Positions 1-14,899 are shown, counted from the first letter of the stretch. The stretch is 64,000 nucleotides of DNA from Ricordea florida (GCA_949710005.1 OX453274.1:1860001-1924000); one strand, 5' to 3'. Program-made: numbers and translations. The notes: generated by a model not told the origin, from the letters alone.

Positions 1-3000
1 TGGTCTACGTGTGACGGTTGTGGCGGTTATCATTGTCATTTAAGAAATAGAAAACATTTCCGTGTGTCTATCGAGTTATAGAAACAGGCAAACTTTCACG
101 AGTGTTTCTATAACTCGATAAAAACATGAAAATGTTTTCTATTTCTTTTAGAAAATAGTGCAATGCCTGTGACTACGACAACTCTTTTTGTGTCTTTTTT
201 TGTGTTTCATCGAATTATAGAAACACGATTTTTAACCAATCAGTGCGCGTATTTTCCTTGGGATATTTTCTAAATGCAAATGCATCAGGGTTAAGGTTGG
301 CCATAATTTTAAAAAAGTCAAAATGCTCAACCAAATTGATAAATGCTCGAGGCAAACCCTCACTAAATACCCACTCACAGGACGACACAAATAAGATATG
401 GATGCGCGCATTTGTAACTGGTACTGGTGCTGGCCAGCCCCAAGGTTGGTGTTGCGGGCTCCAACTCATCTCGACAATCAAATCAAAATTGCGAAGAGGT
501 AACTGGCTGTCAGAACAGAAATTCCCTGCTGCGCGAGAGGAACGCTTCAGCGCAAAGCTAAAAGGTTGAGATCATTGCAAACCAATGTTTGCTCCCTCTT
601 TTTAATTACACCATTATACTTAATAGTCACTTTCCCTGTTATGCTTTCATCCTCCCCTTATGCCCACTGTGCACTGTGGTGACTTGGGAACCCATTAACT
701 TGAAGATCCCATTACATGCAACACTATGAAAGCCACAAAGGTTGCTAGAAAAACTACTGTTCTTTCTCTTTTTTTTTCAACAACAAAATTCCGTTGTGTA
801 TGCGCGCGGGCTTTGTTGCGTTCACGCTGCAGCTTGGAGAGGTTTAAAAGCTTGTTGATTAAAACGATTTGAAGACACTTTGTGGAAATTATCTGCTAGC
901 TTGAAAGGTCTTCCTTATACGCAACGTTTCTACCTGCACAATACTAAACGTTGTGCATTTAGGGGACTCTTCTAAAAGTTCATACATGTTTGCACGCGGC
1001 TATGTTGTCTATTGGATCAGAGCCCCTAATACATCAAGTTGTATCCTTATTCAATGCAAGTGTTTCGTGAACGAGGGAAAGCCCATGACGCTTTGAATTT
1101 CCTGAGCTGTGGCAAAGACGAGCGTCGCGAATAATGATTTGTTTAACGGGGATATGAAACTCTTAAGAGCGATAGTTTTTGGTTTGTAAGTGGCACTGGA
1201 CAGAATAAATTTCTGAGTAGCAAACGAGCAAAGTTACTTCTGCTACAACAAAATCCGCAATGTTCTTACAACGCCGTTTCACACGTTGGCAAGAGCCCAT
1301 TTACTTCCCTTATTAATTTTGTTCACAATGAAAAGATATGCGAACAAAAAGTCGCCAGTTTGCATGTGGTAACCTACCTGTTTTCGGAAGCGTAGATATT
1401 TTTCGCTCTACTGATTTCGCGCTTTTCGTGTTTTGCCGGTATCTTTCGGCAATTCTTAATCATATTTCTAAGTAATAGAGTAATTGAGATATCACTTTCA
1501 ACGGGTTTTCCAAATGCAGGTGTTAAAATATACTACACCTGTTCGAATGAATTAACGGGTATAACTTCATGTGAGAAAGAGGCCGGATGGGACAAAAAGA
1601 AGGATGGAGAAATTCTCGTTGACCGCCATGTCAGTTCTTGTTGGTTTTACGCTCAGGGTTCAATAACGTTAGTAGCAGCGTTAGTGACCTTCTGAATGTT
1701 GCGCGTTCTAGGTTAAGGAAGTACTGGGTTATTGGGGCGTGTTCTGGTAGTGGGAGTAAAAAGTCGTGCAGACAAGTCACAGAAATAATTTTTGTTTTCT
1801 TCAAGTACGGTTTTTGACACCAGGAGCACAAACAAACAATACTCTCTGTTCTCCCTGTTCCTTCAGTTTCACAAATTCCTATTCAAAGAGCAGCCAGTGA
1901 AGCAACTGCGATGGACAAGTGGTGGTATAACCACTGCGTGAAGGGCAGATAACCCGCTGAGAAATCTCAAAGCATTTCCCCTCAAGGTTATACCAAAGTG
2001 ACAGATTGAACTTTTGACGTGAATCAGTACTAATTTCTAAAGTTACTAAGCTAGCTTTTGGCTACTTATATCCCACTGAATTCTGTCGGAATTACAAACT
2101 AAATATATTGTGTGCATATTATTTTCGATAATCATGACGTCTATGAAAAGTGGCAATCGTCCTTTAAACCCCCCAAAAATTACTTAAGTACTCCTCTACA
2201 AACTTGCCAAGACTGGGAGGAGTTTTACCCAGCAAATGACTAAAAACGCTATGATTTGTCAGCTTATCTTTAAGCGACAAAATGTCTACTCAGTTGAAGG
2301 TGAATTCTGTTGTAAAAAAGGAACGTGCTAGAGTTAATACAGTCAAACATTACCAGAAGACCAAAGCGGGTCATTCTGTCAATTAATAAACATTTGAGTT
2401 TGTCATCTGTTTTTGATGAGAACAAGATTAATTTGAGAGATTCCATGTCAGTACGTGACAGCTTAAAACAGTTCTCTGGATCCTTCTCCCGGTTAGACAG
2501 ATAAGACTAACTTAGACATTAAGTGCACTCGTTTCTTCTGCGGAACAAACTTTGTAGGGCCGCAAGATTGCTAGACACAACACTGAAGAACAGAACCAAT
2601 TCTGTCGCGAAATCAGAAAAAATGCGAAACATCATTACAGGGAAAGTTGTTGACCGTTTTTACACTTGCACGAGGAATTTAACCTCTGTACACCAGTGGA
2701 AGTAGTTCAACAGCGAACATTTTGAGTTACAATGACATCGTGTCGGTTTTAACAGGCAGAATTTAGAAAGTCAGTTTTTTAAGCAAAATGCCCAATTTAT
2801 GTTTCTTGAATGTTGACAATTTTCAATCGGTTTTTATAAAACTTGAGGATAAGCAGCTTGAATGTTACCATCCTGTGGAATTCACGGATTAGAGGGCCGC
2901 ACTGATATATGAAAGCGTAAATATTCAGGATTCAAACAGTAAATTATAAACAGACAGGTTAGTAGAGTATTCCCGCGTGTCCATGGCATACAGTGGAGCA

Positions 3001-6000
3001 AAGAAAACTAATAGTCTTCGAAAAACAGAATAGTAACAATTTTACACAGGCAACAATAGTCACAAATGACGGAAAATAAACATTTCAGGAACAAACACAA
3101 GAGTATTTGAATAACTGTTCACTGAACGTACGTGTGGACAGTTACCATTTTGATACATTGATAAACGTACTTGGTAAATATTGCACACTGCAAAGTCAAA
3201 CCTGACATTTTCTTTAACCGCGCTTTCTGTGAGTAGCACTCATAAATGGCTGTCTCCTAATTCAAGTATTTTTAATTTTCACTTATGTAGAATTTTTGCA
3301 CAGTAGTTGCAGATGAAATACTTTATTTTCCCAGGAGTCATGACAAGCTACATGAAGAAAGAATTATATATACAAGATTGATTTGGACCAAAGCCCACTT
3401 GCAACAAGAAGTGCATCAGAGAGCAGAGCCCGACACTTAACCAAAAGACTAAAAGTATTGGAGAAAAGGGGGCAGTGAAATTGTCAGGCATTATTTGCCA
3501 TTTCGTTTGTTTAATACATAGCAGGCATCGCACATCGAGCTTGAATTCTTACCAAGATGATATGAAGTGTGTGCTGAAAGAACTTGAAATCGTTACTCTT
3601 GTTCTCATTGCTTTTTCCTAGGTTGAACCAGAGGTTCTGAAAAGCCAGCAGTAGACGTAAAAATGCTGTAGCTGTTTATGTAGGAAATAAAAACTGTGAG
3701 CTCTGCCATGCACGGAATATCGCAGACTCAGTCGAGTACATTGTACATTAAGAAAACGAGTTTTTCTTTTGTTGATTGTGTTTGTCACAGTAACAGTCTG
3801 CATATTCAAGACATAACAACTTAACTGCTCAACAAGTTTCACAATACTAGCTTTACATAAGATAAAGTTATTACCATTCAGTTTTTCTTTCTTTATTCTT
3901 TACATTTGAATAAGTTCACTTTCAGGGTACCGAAGACTTTCATAACGAAATAGATTTCAAGCAACTACATTTTTATTTTGGACACACGCAAAATGACTGG
4001 TCATGTTTGGTGCCATGATGAATTTAGATATAGCGTATGAAACAGAAAATAATCATAAAACGTACAAACGAATCTTACAGTATTAAAAAAATACGATAAA
4101 AAGTGTAAAACAATTCCTTTGGCTTATCATAAGATTTGTACAAAAAAGTCGGTTATCGTAAAATGCGTTTTTTTTTTCTGAGTGAATCTGCTTGGATAAT
4201 GGCGGTAGAAATCACTGAATGTAAATAAACAATCGAATGAAGGTTTTCTTTATTAGTTCTCGCTGGCTTCGCCACTAGCAGAGCTCTCTCAGAAAACACG
4301 TGGAATGAAATCAAAGGAACAAAACGCTTTGAGATTTGGGCAATTTCGCCCTGAACGTGACTACATGTGACTACAAAACATTATGAAGTCTAAGGCAGGG
4401 GTCAAGAACAGCGCCAACAGACGCAGTCATTATACTTAGGTGGTTTGTAACCTTGAAGCTTACAAGCCACTTATTCATTCATTCCGCATCACCAAAACTC
4501 TTGAATGCACTAAAATCTGCTCTATTTAACTGAAAGGTAAAGTTAAGTCATAACCCTCCGCCTCTTTGCCGCCAGTTCCCTATGCGGGTGAGCGTTCGTG
4601 TCTCGAGATTGTCTTTCTCTGTGATACCGTTTTGTCAATATGTCCGAATAATGAATAAAAACCTGTATGAAACAGCACTGCTTTGTTGTATCGCGTCATG
4701 CTCTGGCCCTAGCCACTGTACAGGTACACTGTACACTGTACAAATTTAGTTTGGCTCTTGATATCGCATCCTCTATCTCGGATCAAACGAAATTTATTTG
4801 TCTTCATGTTGCCGTAGGAAACTGCTCCTCAAAAAACGCTTTTCAAATTTCATCTAAAACAACGAAAGACTATAAAATGTTGAATGATTAAGTTCTCAAA
4901 TGCGTCGACCATTTTTGACTACATTGCTGGTTATTAACAAGACGCCAAAAGAGACAGTTTGTCAGTAAGTTTCACCCAATTCAAAGTTTCACCTAACCAC
5001 GACAAAATCTGCCGGTAGGCGGACTCCCCCTGTACAATTTATCTACAAACCGTTAGCAAGTTTAAGAACTAACAAACCGGGAGAGAGAAAGGAGAACAGA
5101 ACCCAAAGGAGTTATAAAATGAAGCCAGTAAAAGGAAAGCATAATTAGTGCAAACGTCATTTCTTACTGCCAGGAGAAAAATAACTGCAAAGATCTTTAA
5201 TTACGAAAAGTCTCGCTTCAAATGATTCAGCGAAGGTTGAAACAAAAACACCCGTGTTTTTCACAGGTGTCGATGTGAAAATGACATTTTGCTTCTTTCA
5301 AATCTTTGTTTAAATGATTTATAATCACGATGTGTACGCCTGCGCCGCTCTAGCCTGGCATTGACTAAGTCGTTACGGACGTGTTATGGGGATGTCTTCA
5401 AAACACTGATTTAAATTTAGAAGGTGTAATGTGGCGGTTTCGGATTGAATTTCTCTTGAAAGGTATTGTGCCGTACACGTTTATGACGGCTGTTGGGTTT
5501 TCACCGTCAAGGCAAGCTTTGAACAGCATCAGTTGAATAATGTTCAACCCAGAACAGCCAGCATCACTTAATTAAAGCCATGCTCGATAACCTGGAAATA
5601 GTATTAATTGTGGTGCTATTATTTTATTCAAGAGTAAACTTGTCAGACACCCTTTAAATCCTGGGTTAATTTGCTTGTGGGAGTTTCTCGCTTTGTGAGC
5701 CCTCTTGTTCTAAAGGGAAAATATGGCAATAACCACAGGAGCAGATCGCCGGTCAAGAAAAAAACCGTAAACATTTCCAGGACACTGGATTTAATGGAGT
5801 GTTGGCTGCGGTTTGTTTTCAGAACAACCACTTGTGCCCCGCTGATATTTTTCACCCACAAGAAAAAGGCAAAAAAAAATAGGCACATGGGCGTCAAATT
5901 GTCTCCACCAATAGCAGAGAAGTCGACATTGACGACAACCCAAACGCCGCACGAGTGAATTTTGCGCTTTTCAATTCCCGGTTTCGAAGGGTTGTTCTTG

Positions 6001-9000
6001 AAGTTATTGAAGCGTTTCTATCCGTGAATGTCAAGTGTAACGTCAAATTCTTTTTTTCTGATTAATTGGATTAAATAGAACAATGCAAAACAAAACGAAA
6101 CCTCATTATTTAAATTGCCCAGCCCTGATTAAGCTAACGCTGCAGGTTTTCCCTTGTATGGTTTTGTGGTTGAAGTTTTGGCGTTTCGCAGCTCAAAGTT
6201 GGGTCAGGGCCTTTTCTTTCAATCCACTTATTATGCTTTTAAATTCTGTATTCCTTACCACCAAAGCTCTTACTTAGTAAACAAAGGGAATCGTCAATTG
6301 AAGACCAGTAAGGTTCATTGTTCCTCGGGTATTCTGTTCTTACCGTAGTCTATAAACCAATATGGTGTATGAGTTTATAGAAGTTGAAAAAAGTCCTTGA
6401 GGAAAAAAAGTTAGTTATCAAAATCAAGCGTTATTTTGTCAAGTGTATTTTTATTTGAATATGGCGAGGAAGTTTCATTTAGCATTGATAATTTCTACAC
6501 TCTGATCGAGATAAAACAGCACTGCGAGGTGAACCTGAAGTCTGCCAAGAAATTCTTAAACTGTTTTCCACCGCCGCAAAATATTGCACGAGTTACTTTC
6601 TTGTGTCTACAAGAAGGTTTTGCTTGTTTGTTTTTAGACCTTTCATCCCGGGTTTTTGTTCACTGCGTTTTCCAGGTAACAAACAAGCGAAATGTAAGGT
6701 AACCAACGCAGGAGTCTTATTCGGATGATACACAAACAGCGCACAACAGTTGCACAATTAAAATCGATCTCTCCGGATCACAGCGATATTAATAATGACT
6801 TAGAAGCTTCGTTGTTCATTTATTCGGGCACTGTGTACTTTTAATTCAAGGTTAAAACAGTAACTAAAACATCATCATAAGAGATAAAACATAATAAAAG
6901 ATATAATTATACAAAACGAATTTGAGGAATGGTCTACGGTGACTCAGTTATAAGCACGGAATTTATCTTTGATTTGCGAGAACTGAAATTACCAGATAAA
7001 ACCGATTAGTAAGGGAAAACTTAACAATATAAAAAACTACACCGCTTTTTATGCTCGACTGTTATGTGGGCGTTCCTTGCGGTTTCCAAATAACTATTTT
7101 CCTACCTTTTAAAATACCGTTTGTTTGGCCGCATTATTTTATGGCCTACTTAAATCTTCCACTTGGTTTTATCATTGAGCGACACTGTTTTATGCCGGAG
7201 ATTTATTACGTGTCAAATCCTCAAGGCTTAGTTACAGAAATTAAATCAGATGTGTCCTTATTACGACAGCGTTTTTTTTTTAACTGAATTCAGTCGAGTC
7301 CACCTAGCAGATTTACCATCTGTTCCTCATATATCGATCTATTTTAGGCAATCGTTCCAACTCACTGGCCCTCCTGGCATTCAATACAAACTTGCGTGAA
7401 AAAACGGCCAGTGGCGATTGCCATTCAACTGTAGCTACGTTTGTGAATCCACTAGAATGCACGGTTTGGCGGGGGATTGAGCAATCTGCAAAACCAATCC
7501 ACGAAAGATTGATATGAATATCATCGAACATAACCATTTGTTACAAACACAAACGCAGTACCAGTTGTTTGAAAATACGTTTTGTTGCGGTCCAAGTAAA
7601 AGTGTAACAAGCCCAGCGTGGACTTGCTCAACATCCAAGCGTTAAATGATTATTCATAGGGTGTATTCAGTTGCATGCAAACTTGTAAAGCAATTAGAAT
7701 CTCTCTTCTTTGGCTAGCAGTTCGTTGGGTAATTACAGTTCGCAGCACTTTCAAGCAAACGGAATAATTCATTAGAAGCAGTCTTAATTGCGGTGCTTTA
7801 ATGTAATCCCTTGATAATGTCAACTTCATTCATTATGGATAGTTTGTGACCAAAGAAGAGATAGTGGATGAAGAAAAGATGTTTATTTTTAAGGTTTGTC
7901 AATGTGTATGATTGAATAATAGCAGAGTGCGTGATACAACAAATAGTACAACAGTCCATTTCCTTTCTACTGAGTTTCCTGCTTTTAAAGAAACTTTTAC
8001 AAATAAAAGTAACAACAGTGTACAAAAGCGTCTTGCGACAGCTGTTTCGCGAATCTTTAAGTCTCCTGGCACAACGCGTACAATTATTTTTCGCCATAAA
8101 CACGAACAACTCTTCAATTAGGCCACAAAACTGAGGAACAATGTGGAATAATTAACGGGTTGTTTTGTTTAACAATATCTCTCTTTACAAGCTTTCTACA
8201 GCCATTGTTAAGTGCCGGGCAAGAGCATGCGCGCTGCGGTACGTGAAGCCATTTGATTGGCCAGTTTTTGGCAGGTGCATGGCACATTACATTGCTCGTC
8301 AAGCAAACCATTTCAGTGTCAATCGTGTCCTTGATGCTCTTCTTAGTTCTCTAACACAAATATTTACTTCCACATCGCTAAGAGAGCTAAGTAAACTTCA
8401 TAATGCCAAAGTCGTTTTTGGTCAAGAAGTCCAACGGAGTCTCGTTCCAGCACAGTCGGGGAGCGGAAGGTAAATCCTTTGAAATTTTTTGAATGTAGCT
8501 GAAATCACGACTTTACAAAATGTTGTGGCTTTCACAGGGTGCAAGTAACAAGTAGATGTCAAATATGCCCGCCCCGATCCGGCTAATTTTCCATCATCGT
8601 ACATGTCTCTGTTTCAAGAAAATACTTTTGCCTGCTCACGACTTAGTTTAGAATCACTTTAAACCGCAAAATTAGTAACATTAAGTGCGCGTCAGGAGGT
8701 ATCCAAGTGAGAGGAGATCAGCAGAATGAGGAAGTAAAACATTGTGTGACTAACGCACGAAGTCTTTGATTCAAAACTAACAATCCACTCTCTCTTGAAA
8801 AGTAAATACTCAATTCACTTTAGGCTGTCTCTTCAAGGATAGCATTGTCAAAGTCTTTAGTCTGAAATCCGGTCAGGCTGTGAGACAATCAATACGCAGA
8901 GTAGATTTTCTACGGACCTTCGAGCAATCTGGTAAAAAGTTCAAGGTTTGTTACTTGAATTCATGGAGGCAAAACGCCTTTCCTAACAGTTTTGTTACCA

Positions 9001-12000
9001 ATGCCTTGAATCGGGGCAGGCTCATACGTCAGGGCAGATGCGAGCAAACTGATGTTGACAAAACGTTTAGTGGTGATAAAATAGTTAATGATACAGCTTT
9101 GTAAATCCCCAAGATTACCAGAAACCCAACAAAGAATGAACGGGGACGGAACTAACATTAGAAAAGACTTGTGTACAAAGGATAGTTTATAAACCCTCTT
9201 TAATGTTTTTATTGCTCGCAATTTCATGGTAAATAAACGACTGTTTTAGAGCACCTCTGAGGAAGTCGACATCGCACAAAACTATATTCAATAACAGCCA
9301 TCGGAAAAGCAATATTGTGAACTAAGAAAATACTGGGCTCCCCGCGGCGAATCCGGAGTAAGTAACTGCTCTTCCATTTTGCACAGGTGTTAGGAGTTGA
9401 CGGTTGAAGAAAGGACCCTTTTTAAATATTCATAGTTCGTCTTTGCAGTTGTTTGGCATATCACAGGTTAAATCTTCTGGTAGCAAAAGAAGAACTAAAT
9501 GAACTCAGCGAGAAAGCTTTTCCACCAGTAAAAGCATGTGCTTTGGAGCAAAGAGAGTGGTGAACAACTCGTTAGAAAGTTAACCGCATCGAGCACGGCC
9601 ATCACAACTTAGGGCTCTTAGAATAACTCTTAGAATACCAACAGAGGTGATGAAAAGTTTTCGAGGATGGTACTTTTTTACAGGCAAGCGTCAAACCGTT
9701 GAGGCGTTGTGTTTTAGAGAAACGCAAATATATTACAAGACAAACACCTTACACAAATTTCAAAATACAGGAATTTCGAACAATGCTTCAAGAAGGCATG
9801 CAAAGCAAAGGCAGAAAGTCCTCGTGCGAAAGCAAATTGATTGCTAGGTTTCAAAGATTTTTAATTTGATGTTGAAATGTTTGACAGTTAAAGACAAATC
9901 TTCCGGTATGTTTCTCTCCCTTTTTAACGCCAATCTAGCGGACCACAACTGAGAACTTAAGAATATATTAACTTAATGGGAAATATTTCAACCATGGAGG
10001 CGGTAATATTTTACGATTTAAGTCAAATCTTAAATTTTAAATCCTCTTCATTAAAATGACGCATTGGATTTGTCATTATTTTACACCGTTCCTTACAGAT
10101 TTGTTCTCCAGGCTACTTACTTGCTTTTTATGACTGCAGTACTCGAATTAATTCTTAAACGAACATGATTGTCTTTTATTAAAATCACACAGTCTTGACG
10201 AAGGCGAGGACTAAATCTTTCCAAACTCTCTTCCCATGTTTCTTGAAAGCACTGTGCCACTGACGTAACGCGAAAATTTCTGTAATAAATGCAGAAGCTT
10301 ACCTTATTTAATCCAGAATTCTCTATATTGAGACAATTGTCATTTCCCAAAACTTAAAACATATAAGTTGACATTGGCTCAAGCATTCATTCTCAAAGAG
10401 GACAATGCTCTGCGATTGTACTTACTTGTCCAACTGATAAATTAATTCACAATTCTTTCTATAATCTCTTCAATTCGCTGCCGACTCAAATTATAAGCAA
10501 GATTTTTATCGTAACAAAATGTCCACATATTTTCAACAAAGAAATACAACTTGACAATAGGGCGTTCCTTCAAGGTCAAGTTCGCTAGCGAAATGAACTA
10601 ACTCTTGCCATGAGCTCTGGTTTTGGCATTCATATTTACCGAGTTTTTAAATTTCTATTATAAAAATTTCCTCCAACTATATATTACCGATTTTTCATTT
10701 ACGTGCAATATATTCCAGTACCTTGGCTTCCATTTCTTTTATATTTCTACCACCTACAGCGCCTGTCTTGTAAATCGAAGAAGTCAGTCGAAATCTTTTC
10801 TCTTATTTTCTTTGACAAAAAAAACAAATACATATTTTTGAACCGCATCAATTGCGATAAACCATTAGTTCGTTGACACAAACCATATTTTGACTGAATT
10901 CACTGAACCATAGGAAGTCTTTTGTAGTAATTTTTTATTTCGGGTAAACTGTTCAACTTGCCTACACCCTGACAAAACCATACCTTTGAATACAGGAACC
11001 TTCTACTATTTTTGAAAGAGTAAGGCCAAACTGTTTTTCATTTTGTTTCTTAGATACGTTAGTTTAAAGTACAGTTTGTTCATTGCTGAGTTGGAAAACC
11101 ATTTCGATTGTGAAGTCGTAAGATTTATCGCAACTGCAGACATAATGAGAATTTCAGCTACTACAGTTGACTTCAAATATATTATATAAATTTCCAGACT
11201 TTTGCATTTGATATTTCTGCCAGCCTTTGAACTTAAAAGCGCAGTAATAGAACCTGGTATGCTCTTTTGTTCGATTCTCCTGTTCTTTCGGATTCAAATA
11301 TCCTAAAACGTGCTAAGAAAAAGTGAAGATATGTTAATTTTAAAGAAAAGAAAAATAAAATTTTGTTCAACGTCTAAAAAGCTAGAAAAAAAAATCTGAC
11401 TTCCCCACAGCAGCGAAAAAAAACGATTTTGGACGGAAACTTTTGAACACCACTTGCACGCTTTACTGGTAATCATCTTGCCTCAGTTATAAATTTTTCT
11501 CGGTCAAAGAAGACTACTATCCATCAACTGTGAAATAAAACAACGTACAAATAACAATTGTGACACCCTCCCCAAAGTTTCGATTTATGAACTCTTCTCG
11601 ATTTGATCGATTCGCTAGCATCTTTAAAATGACGGTAGGGCTTTCAAAGCCACAAGTCATCGTTCACATAAATAAAGTTCCTACGCGCAGCCTTTATGTT
11701 TGAAACCTTTTTAGTTGGCGTTATATTCGCTCGTGTTCTAAAGAAAAAAGGAAAGAAAAACGACTTCTATTCGAGTTTGCACAGTCACATTGCAGAAACT
11801 GGAAAGAAACTGGCTTGCCCATTAATTTTGTGTCAGCCTCTTAGATGATTAGTTCACCTTGTTGAAAGGTGGCTTTACTTCTAGAAAGTTTAAAAGTTAC
11901 GTTGAGTTAAAACTGTGGACATATTTTGAATCAGTCGATATTGGTTTTTGATGAGGATAGCTTTCTCAATTGTCTTTTTTATGCTGTATGATAAATTAAG

Positions 12001-13475
12001 AAAAATGAATACATGGTTATTAAGCGGATCCACTAAGTAAGCTGTGTGGATCTTCTCTTCAGTAGTAAAGTAGCTTAACTGACAATTACAAACACCGTTT
12101 TAAAGTCACCAGTAAAATGCAATTTTTTTAATTCAGAAGATGAAAATTCTCAAGACGTTTGCACACCCAGAAACAGTATTCAAACCAGGTCATTTAATCA
12201 GAACATTAGAAGCCAACATTTATCAGTACTTATCACAAGGATTATCTTATCGATTTTAGTCCGGCATGTTAATACTTGTCCAAAACTTCCTCGGTTCTTA
12301 TTTGATATCTCGATCTCTATCAATGACATGAATTTTAAAACAATTGAGATTAAGATTTTACAAATAGTGTCTCTATCTCCCTGAGAAGATGACTAGGCCA
12401 ATACAACTGTTTTCTGTCCTCTATCAAAAGATAAAACACAATTCATCATAGAAGGGATTTTAAATGAATCAAAAACAAAAATCACTCAGTGACTCAAAAA
12501 CAAAACAATCATCTCTGCCAATCAGAACAGATGCACACTTTCCAATAAACCAATCCGAACTAAAAGCGAATACATGTTGTCAGCAGCACACGTGGGAAAG
12601 CACGTGCATTCTCGTCATGGCTGGTTTACTTTTTATTCCTGATTGATAAGTTGCAAAAAGAACGTCAGACATTTTAGCCAATTACTTGTCGAAGTAATGC
12701 ACAACAAAAGCACTCAAAATTATACATGATTATACCGTAAATTGAGAACCACCTTTTCTATTATTTCACTCCACTTGAGTAAAGAACATGATACCATGAT
12801 GTAGTCTCCAATAAATATTACAACGGATTCTTCGATACTTTCAGTCTGATTAAATAAACATTGTGCTAAGGACTTAAACATATTAAATATAAAGATCAAA
12901 GGCTCCTTCGAGCTACCTCATGGTATGTGGTAATTATTCTATGAAGTGCTGTCCTTTCCCCAGACCATAAAGCGTTCATTCCGAATAGTTCGTTTTGTGC
13001 ACTCTTGCTACGACTGATCGATTACTCATCGTCCAAATTGGAGACATCGTCACTTTTAGGACTTTAAAACCCATTTCTTTTCACTCGAGCATTCTTGAAC
13101 ACATTTCCTGTTCGTTCGCGAGATCTTCAAAAGTGTACTTTGATCAAAGATGGAGCGAAAGGAACGAAAACCCGCCTTGATAATCTTTGCGTCGGGCTCG
13201 ACACAACAGATGCCATTTTGTAAACATGTGCTGCCGTTTTGTCTTACCCCCTCCCCACACATATGTGAACATAAAACAATTGCACGACGTTGTGGACAAA
13301 ACCAAACCTAGTAGGGGAGACAGGGGTAAACCTGTTTAATTTCACATTTACTGCAGATTTAATGCATAAATTAATTGTCTAACGGGACATATGACATACA
13401 TACCATGAGGTAAAAACATAGCTTGCTTGTTTCAAATGACTACTTCATTATCGGTAAAAAACTCTACAGATAGCC
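1..13475. other. Host non-coding DNA, no supported gene
   Basis: About 13.5 kb of AT-rich host sequence. Open frames here are short (about 100 codons or less), have no recognisable domain and often overlap on both strands, so I support none of them. The stretch may be upstream intron or intergenic DNA of the zinc-finger gene that becomes visible at 13878, because that exon begins at a splice acceptor and so needs upstream exons. I saw no tRNA, rRNA or retroelement coding region, but a degraded transposon could be missed by eye. Confidence 0.6.
42..148. repeat. Fold-back inverted repeat
   Basis: Two arms of about 45 bases (42-86 and 103-148) are near-perfect reverse complements separated by a 16-base loop. 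Both contain the string ATCGAGTTATAGAAAC or its complement. A related ATCGAATTATAGAAACA string lies just downstream at 208-226. This looks like a small fold-back or MITE-type element; no target duplication was identified. Confidence 0.6.
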
Positions 13476-13478
13476 TAA

Positions 13479-13771
13479 GGGGCGGACCATTAGAAAAGTG
13501 ATGGGGGGGGGGTGGGGAATTTTAAGCTTGCACGAATTTTTTTTTTCGCTCACTGCTTGTGCAGGAATTTTTTTTTTCAGGTGAACCCCTCTGCACGAAT
13601 TTTTTTTACTACGTGTGAAAAAGTCACAATTGGACCTTCCTTCTGCATTAATTTTTTTTTTTACCTTCTTCTTTGCATGCATTTTTTTTCTTGGCATTTT
13701 CCCTTGCATGAATTTTGTTGTTGTTTCCCCCCCCCCCCCCCACCCCCATCACTTTTTTAATGGTCCGTCCC
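13479..13771 (+). mobile_element. MITE copy 1, TAA target duplication, poly-G/poly-T rich
   Basis: A 293-bp element bounded by inverted ends of the form GGRCGGACCATTAGAAAAGTG, flanked by direct TAA (13476-13478 and 13772-13774). The interior is a series of degenerate units in which TGCA-containing strings are followed by T-runs, with a G-run at one end and a C-run at the other. A second copy in opposite orientation is at 33805-34097. A 3-bp TWA duplication is typical of PIF/Harbinger MITEs; that family assignment is inference. Confidence 0.75.
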
Positions 13772-13877
13772 TAAATGGCGGTGAAAACTATTTACCCATG
13801 GTCGGGTTTCTTGCGGAAATGTTTGTTCTCCGGCCTGTTTCATATAATTAAAATCTGCCTGGTACCTTTGTTTTCAG

Positions 13878-14714
13878 TGAAACCACCAAAACCGTCGGAG
13901 GATCACTTTACTTATTCTACCCATGAAACCATCCAAGTTCAACAGAGCTTGGGTAAGACTTCCTTTGACCGGGCTAAATGGGAGGCCTGGGAGCCACTGG
14001 ACATGACTGAGTACGAAAGTAAAGCAGAATCGGTCCAGAGCGTGGTGAGAGAGTTTCAACAACAGATAGCGATTCTACCTTGCAGTCCAATAGTGTATTC
14101 GCCGCCCAGTGAAACAAGACACGTACAGAGTCCTTACCCAGAATCCCCCTTGCTATCCCCATCAAGTGACAGCACGTCCACCAATGAAGACTTAGATAAG
14201 GTCAAAGAGAAGCCATTCAAGTGTAGCTACTGCGTGATGTCGTTCACTCGACCCAGTGATCTTCAGCGTCACTTGCTTATTCACAACAGCAACAAACCTT
14301 ACAAGTGCGAGGAATGTGACCGCGAGTTCACCTGGTTTGGCAACTTCCAAAAACACGTGCTGTCTCACATGGGCGGCAGCAACAAGGTGCCCGGGAATTT
14401 GCCATTCTCAGCCATGTTCACATTCTTAGCACGTGAACAAGTCAAAGATCTTTTCATCAAAGATGGAGAAAAGTTCAAGTGCCGACTGTGTGCTAAGGAT
14501 TTCACGCGGCTCAGTGGTTTGAAGACTCACATACGAATGCACACGGGAGAGAGACCATACGTTTGTGAAGTTTGTTCCTTTGCATTCACAACGTCACGAG
14601 CTCTGAAGATGCACGTGCGCTTACACACTGGAGAAAAGCCCCACAAATGTGAGGAGTGCGGGCGCGCATTTACAAGACGAGACGAAATGTACACTCATAT
14701 GTACATTCACAAAG
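13878..14714 (+). CDS. C2H2 zinc-finger protein, internal exon (fingers 1-5)
   Basis: This exon starts after the acceptor TTTTCAG at 13871-13877 and ends at the donor AAAG|GTGAGA. It encodes a Ser/Pro-rich region followed by five C2H2 fingers (first Cys pairs in FKCSYC, YKCEEC, FKCRLC, YVCEVC, HKCEEC), mostly with HTGE(K/R)P-type linkers. The last codon splits as G|GT and joins in frame to the exon at 30175 to give an intact HKGEKPF linker. That join is strong evidence that the two exons belong to one gene whose intron contains element A. Upstream exons are not identified. A nuclear DNA-binding regulator is likely from the family; the target is unknown. Confidence 0.85.
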
Positions 14715-14894
14715 GTGAGAACTTAAAACTAACTTTCATGAAAAACTAACTAAATATTCCAAAGAGTAGGGATGTAAATACCTAGCTCAAGGCTCTTAGG
14801 GTTCAAAATCAAAATTAATTAATATTAAACAATTTTATCATGATAAAATTATGTTTGCAGAAAGAGAGGTACCAAGTGAAAAAATCAATTGTCT

Positions 14895-14899
14895 CATGT
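14895..14899. repeat. Target-site duplication of element A, left (CATGT)
   Basis: CATGT directly precedes the first base of the left terminal repeat, and the same five bases follow the right terminal repeat at 30033-30037. A 6-bp reading (TCATGT) is possible only if the two termini are unequal by one base. Confidence 0.85.

Noticed and set aside
5643..5958. Overlapping 84- and 95-codon frames on opposite strands
   Set aside because: No domain, no splice context, and the two overlap fully in antisense; chance frames.
13464..13851. Phe-rich or Lys-rich open frames
   Set aside because: Products of T-runs and A-runs of the MITE on either strand.
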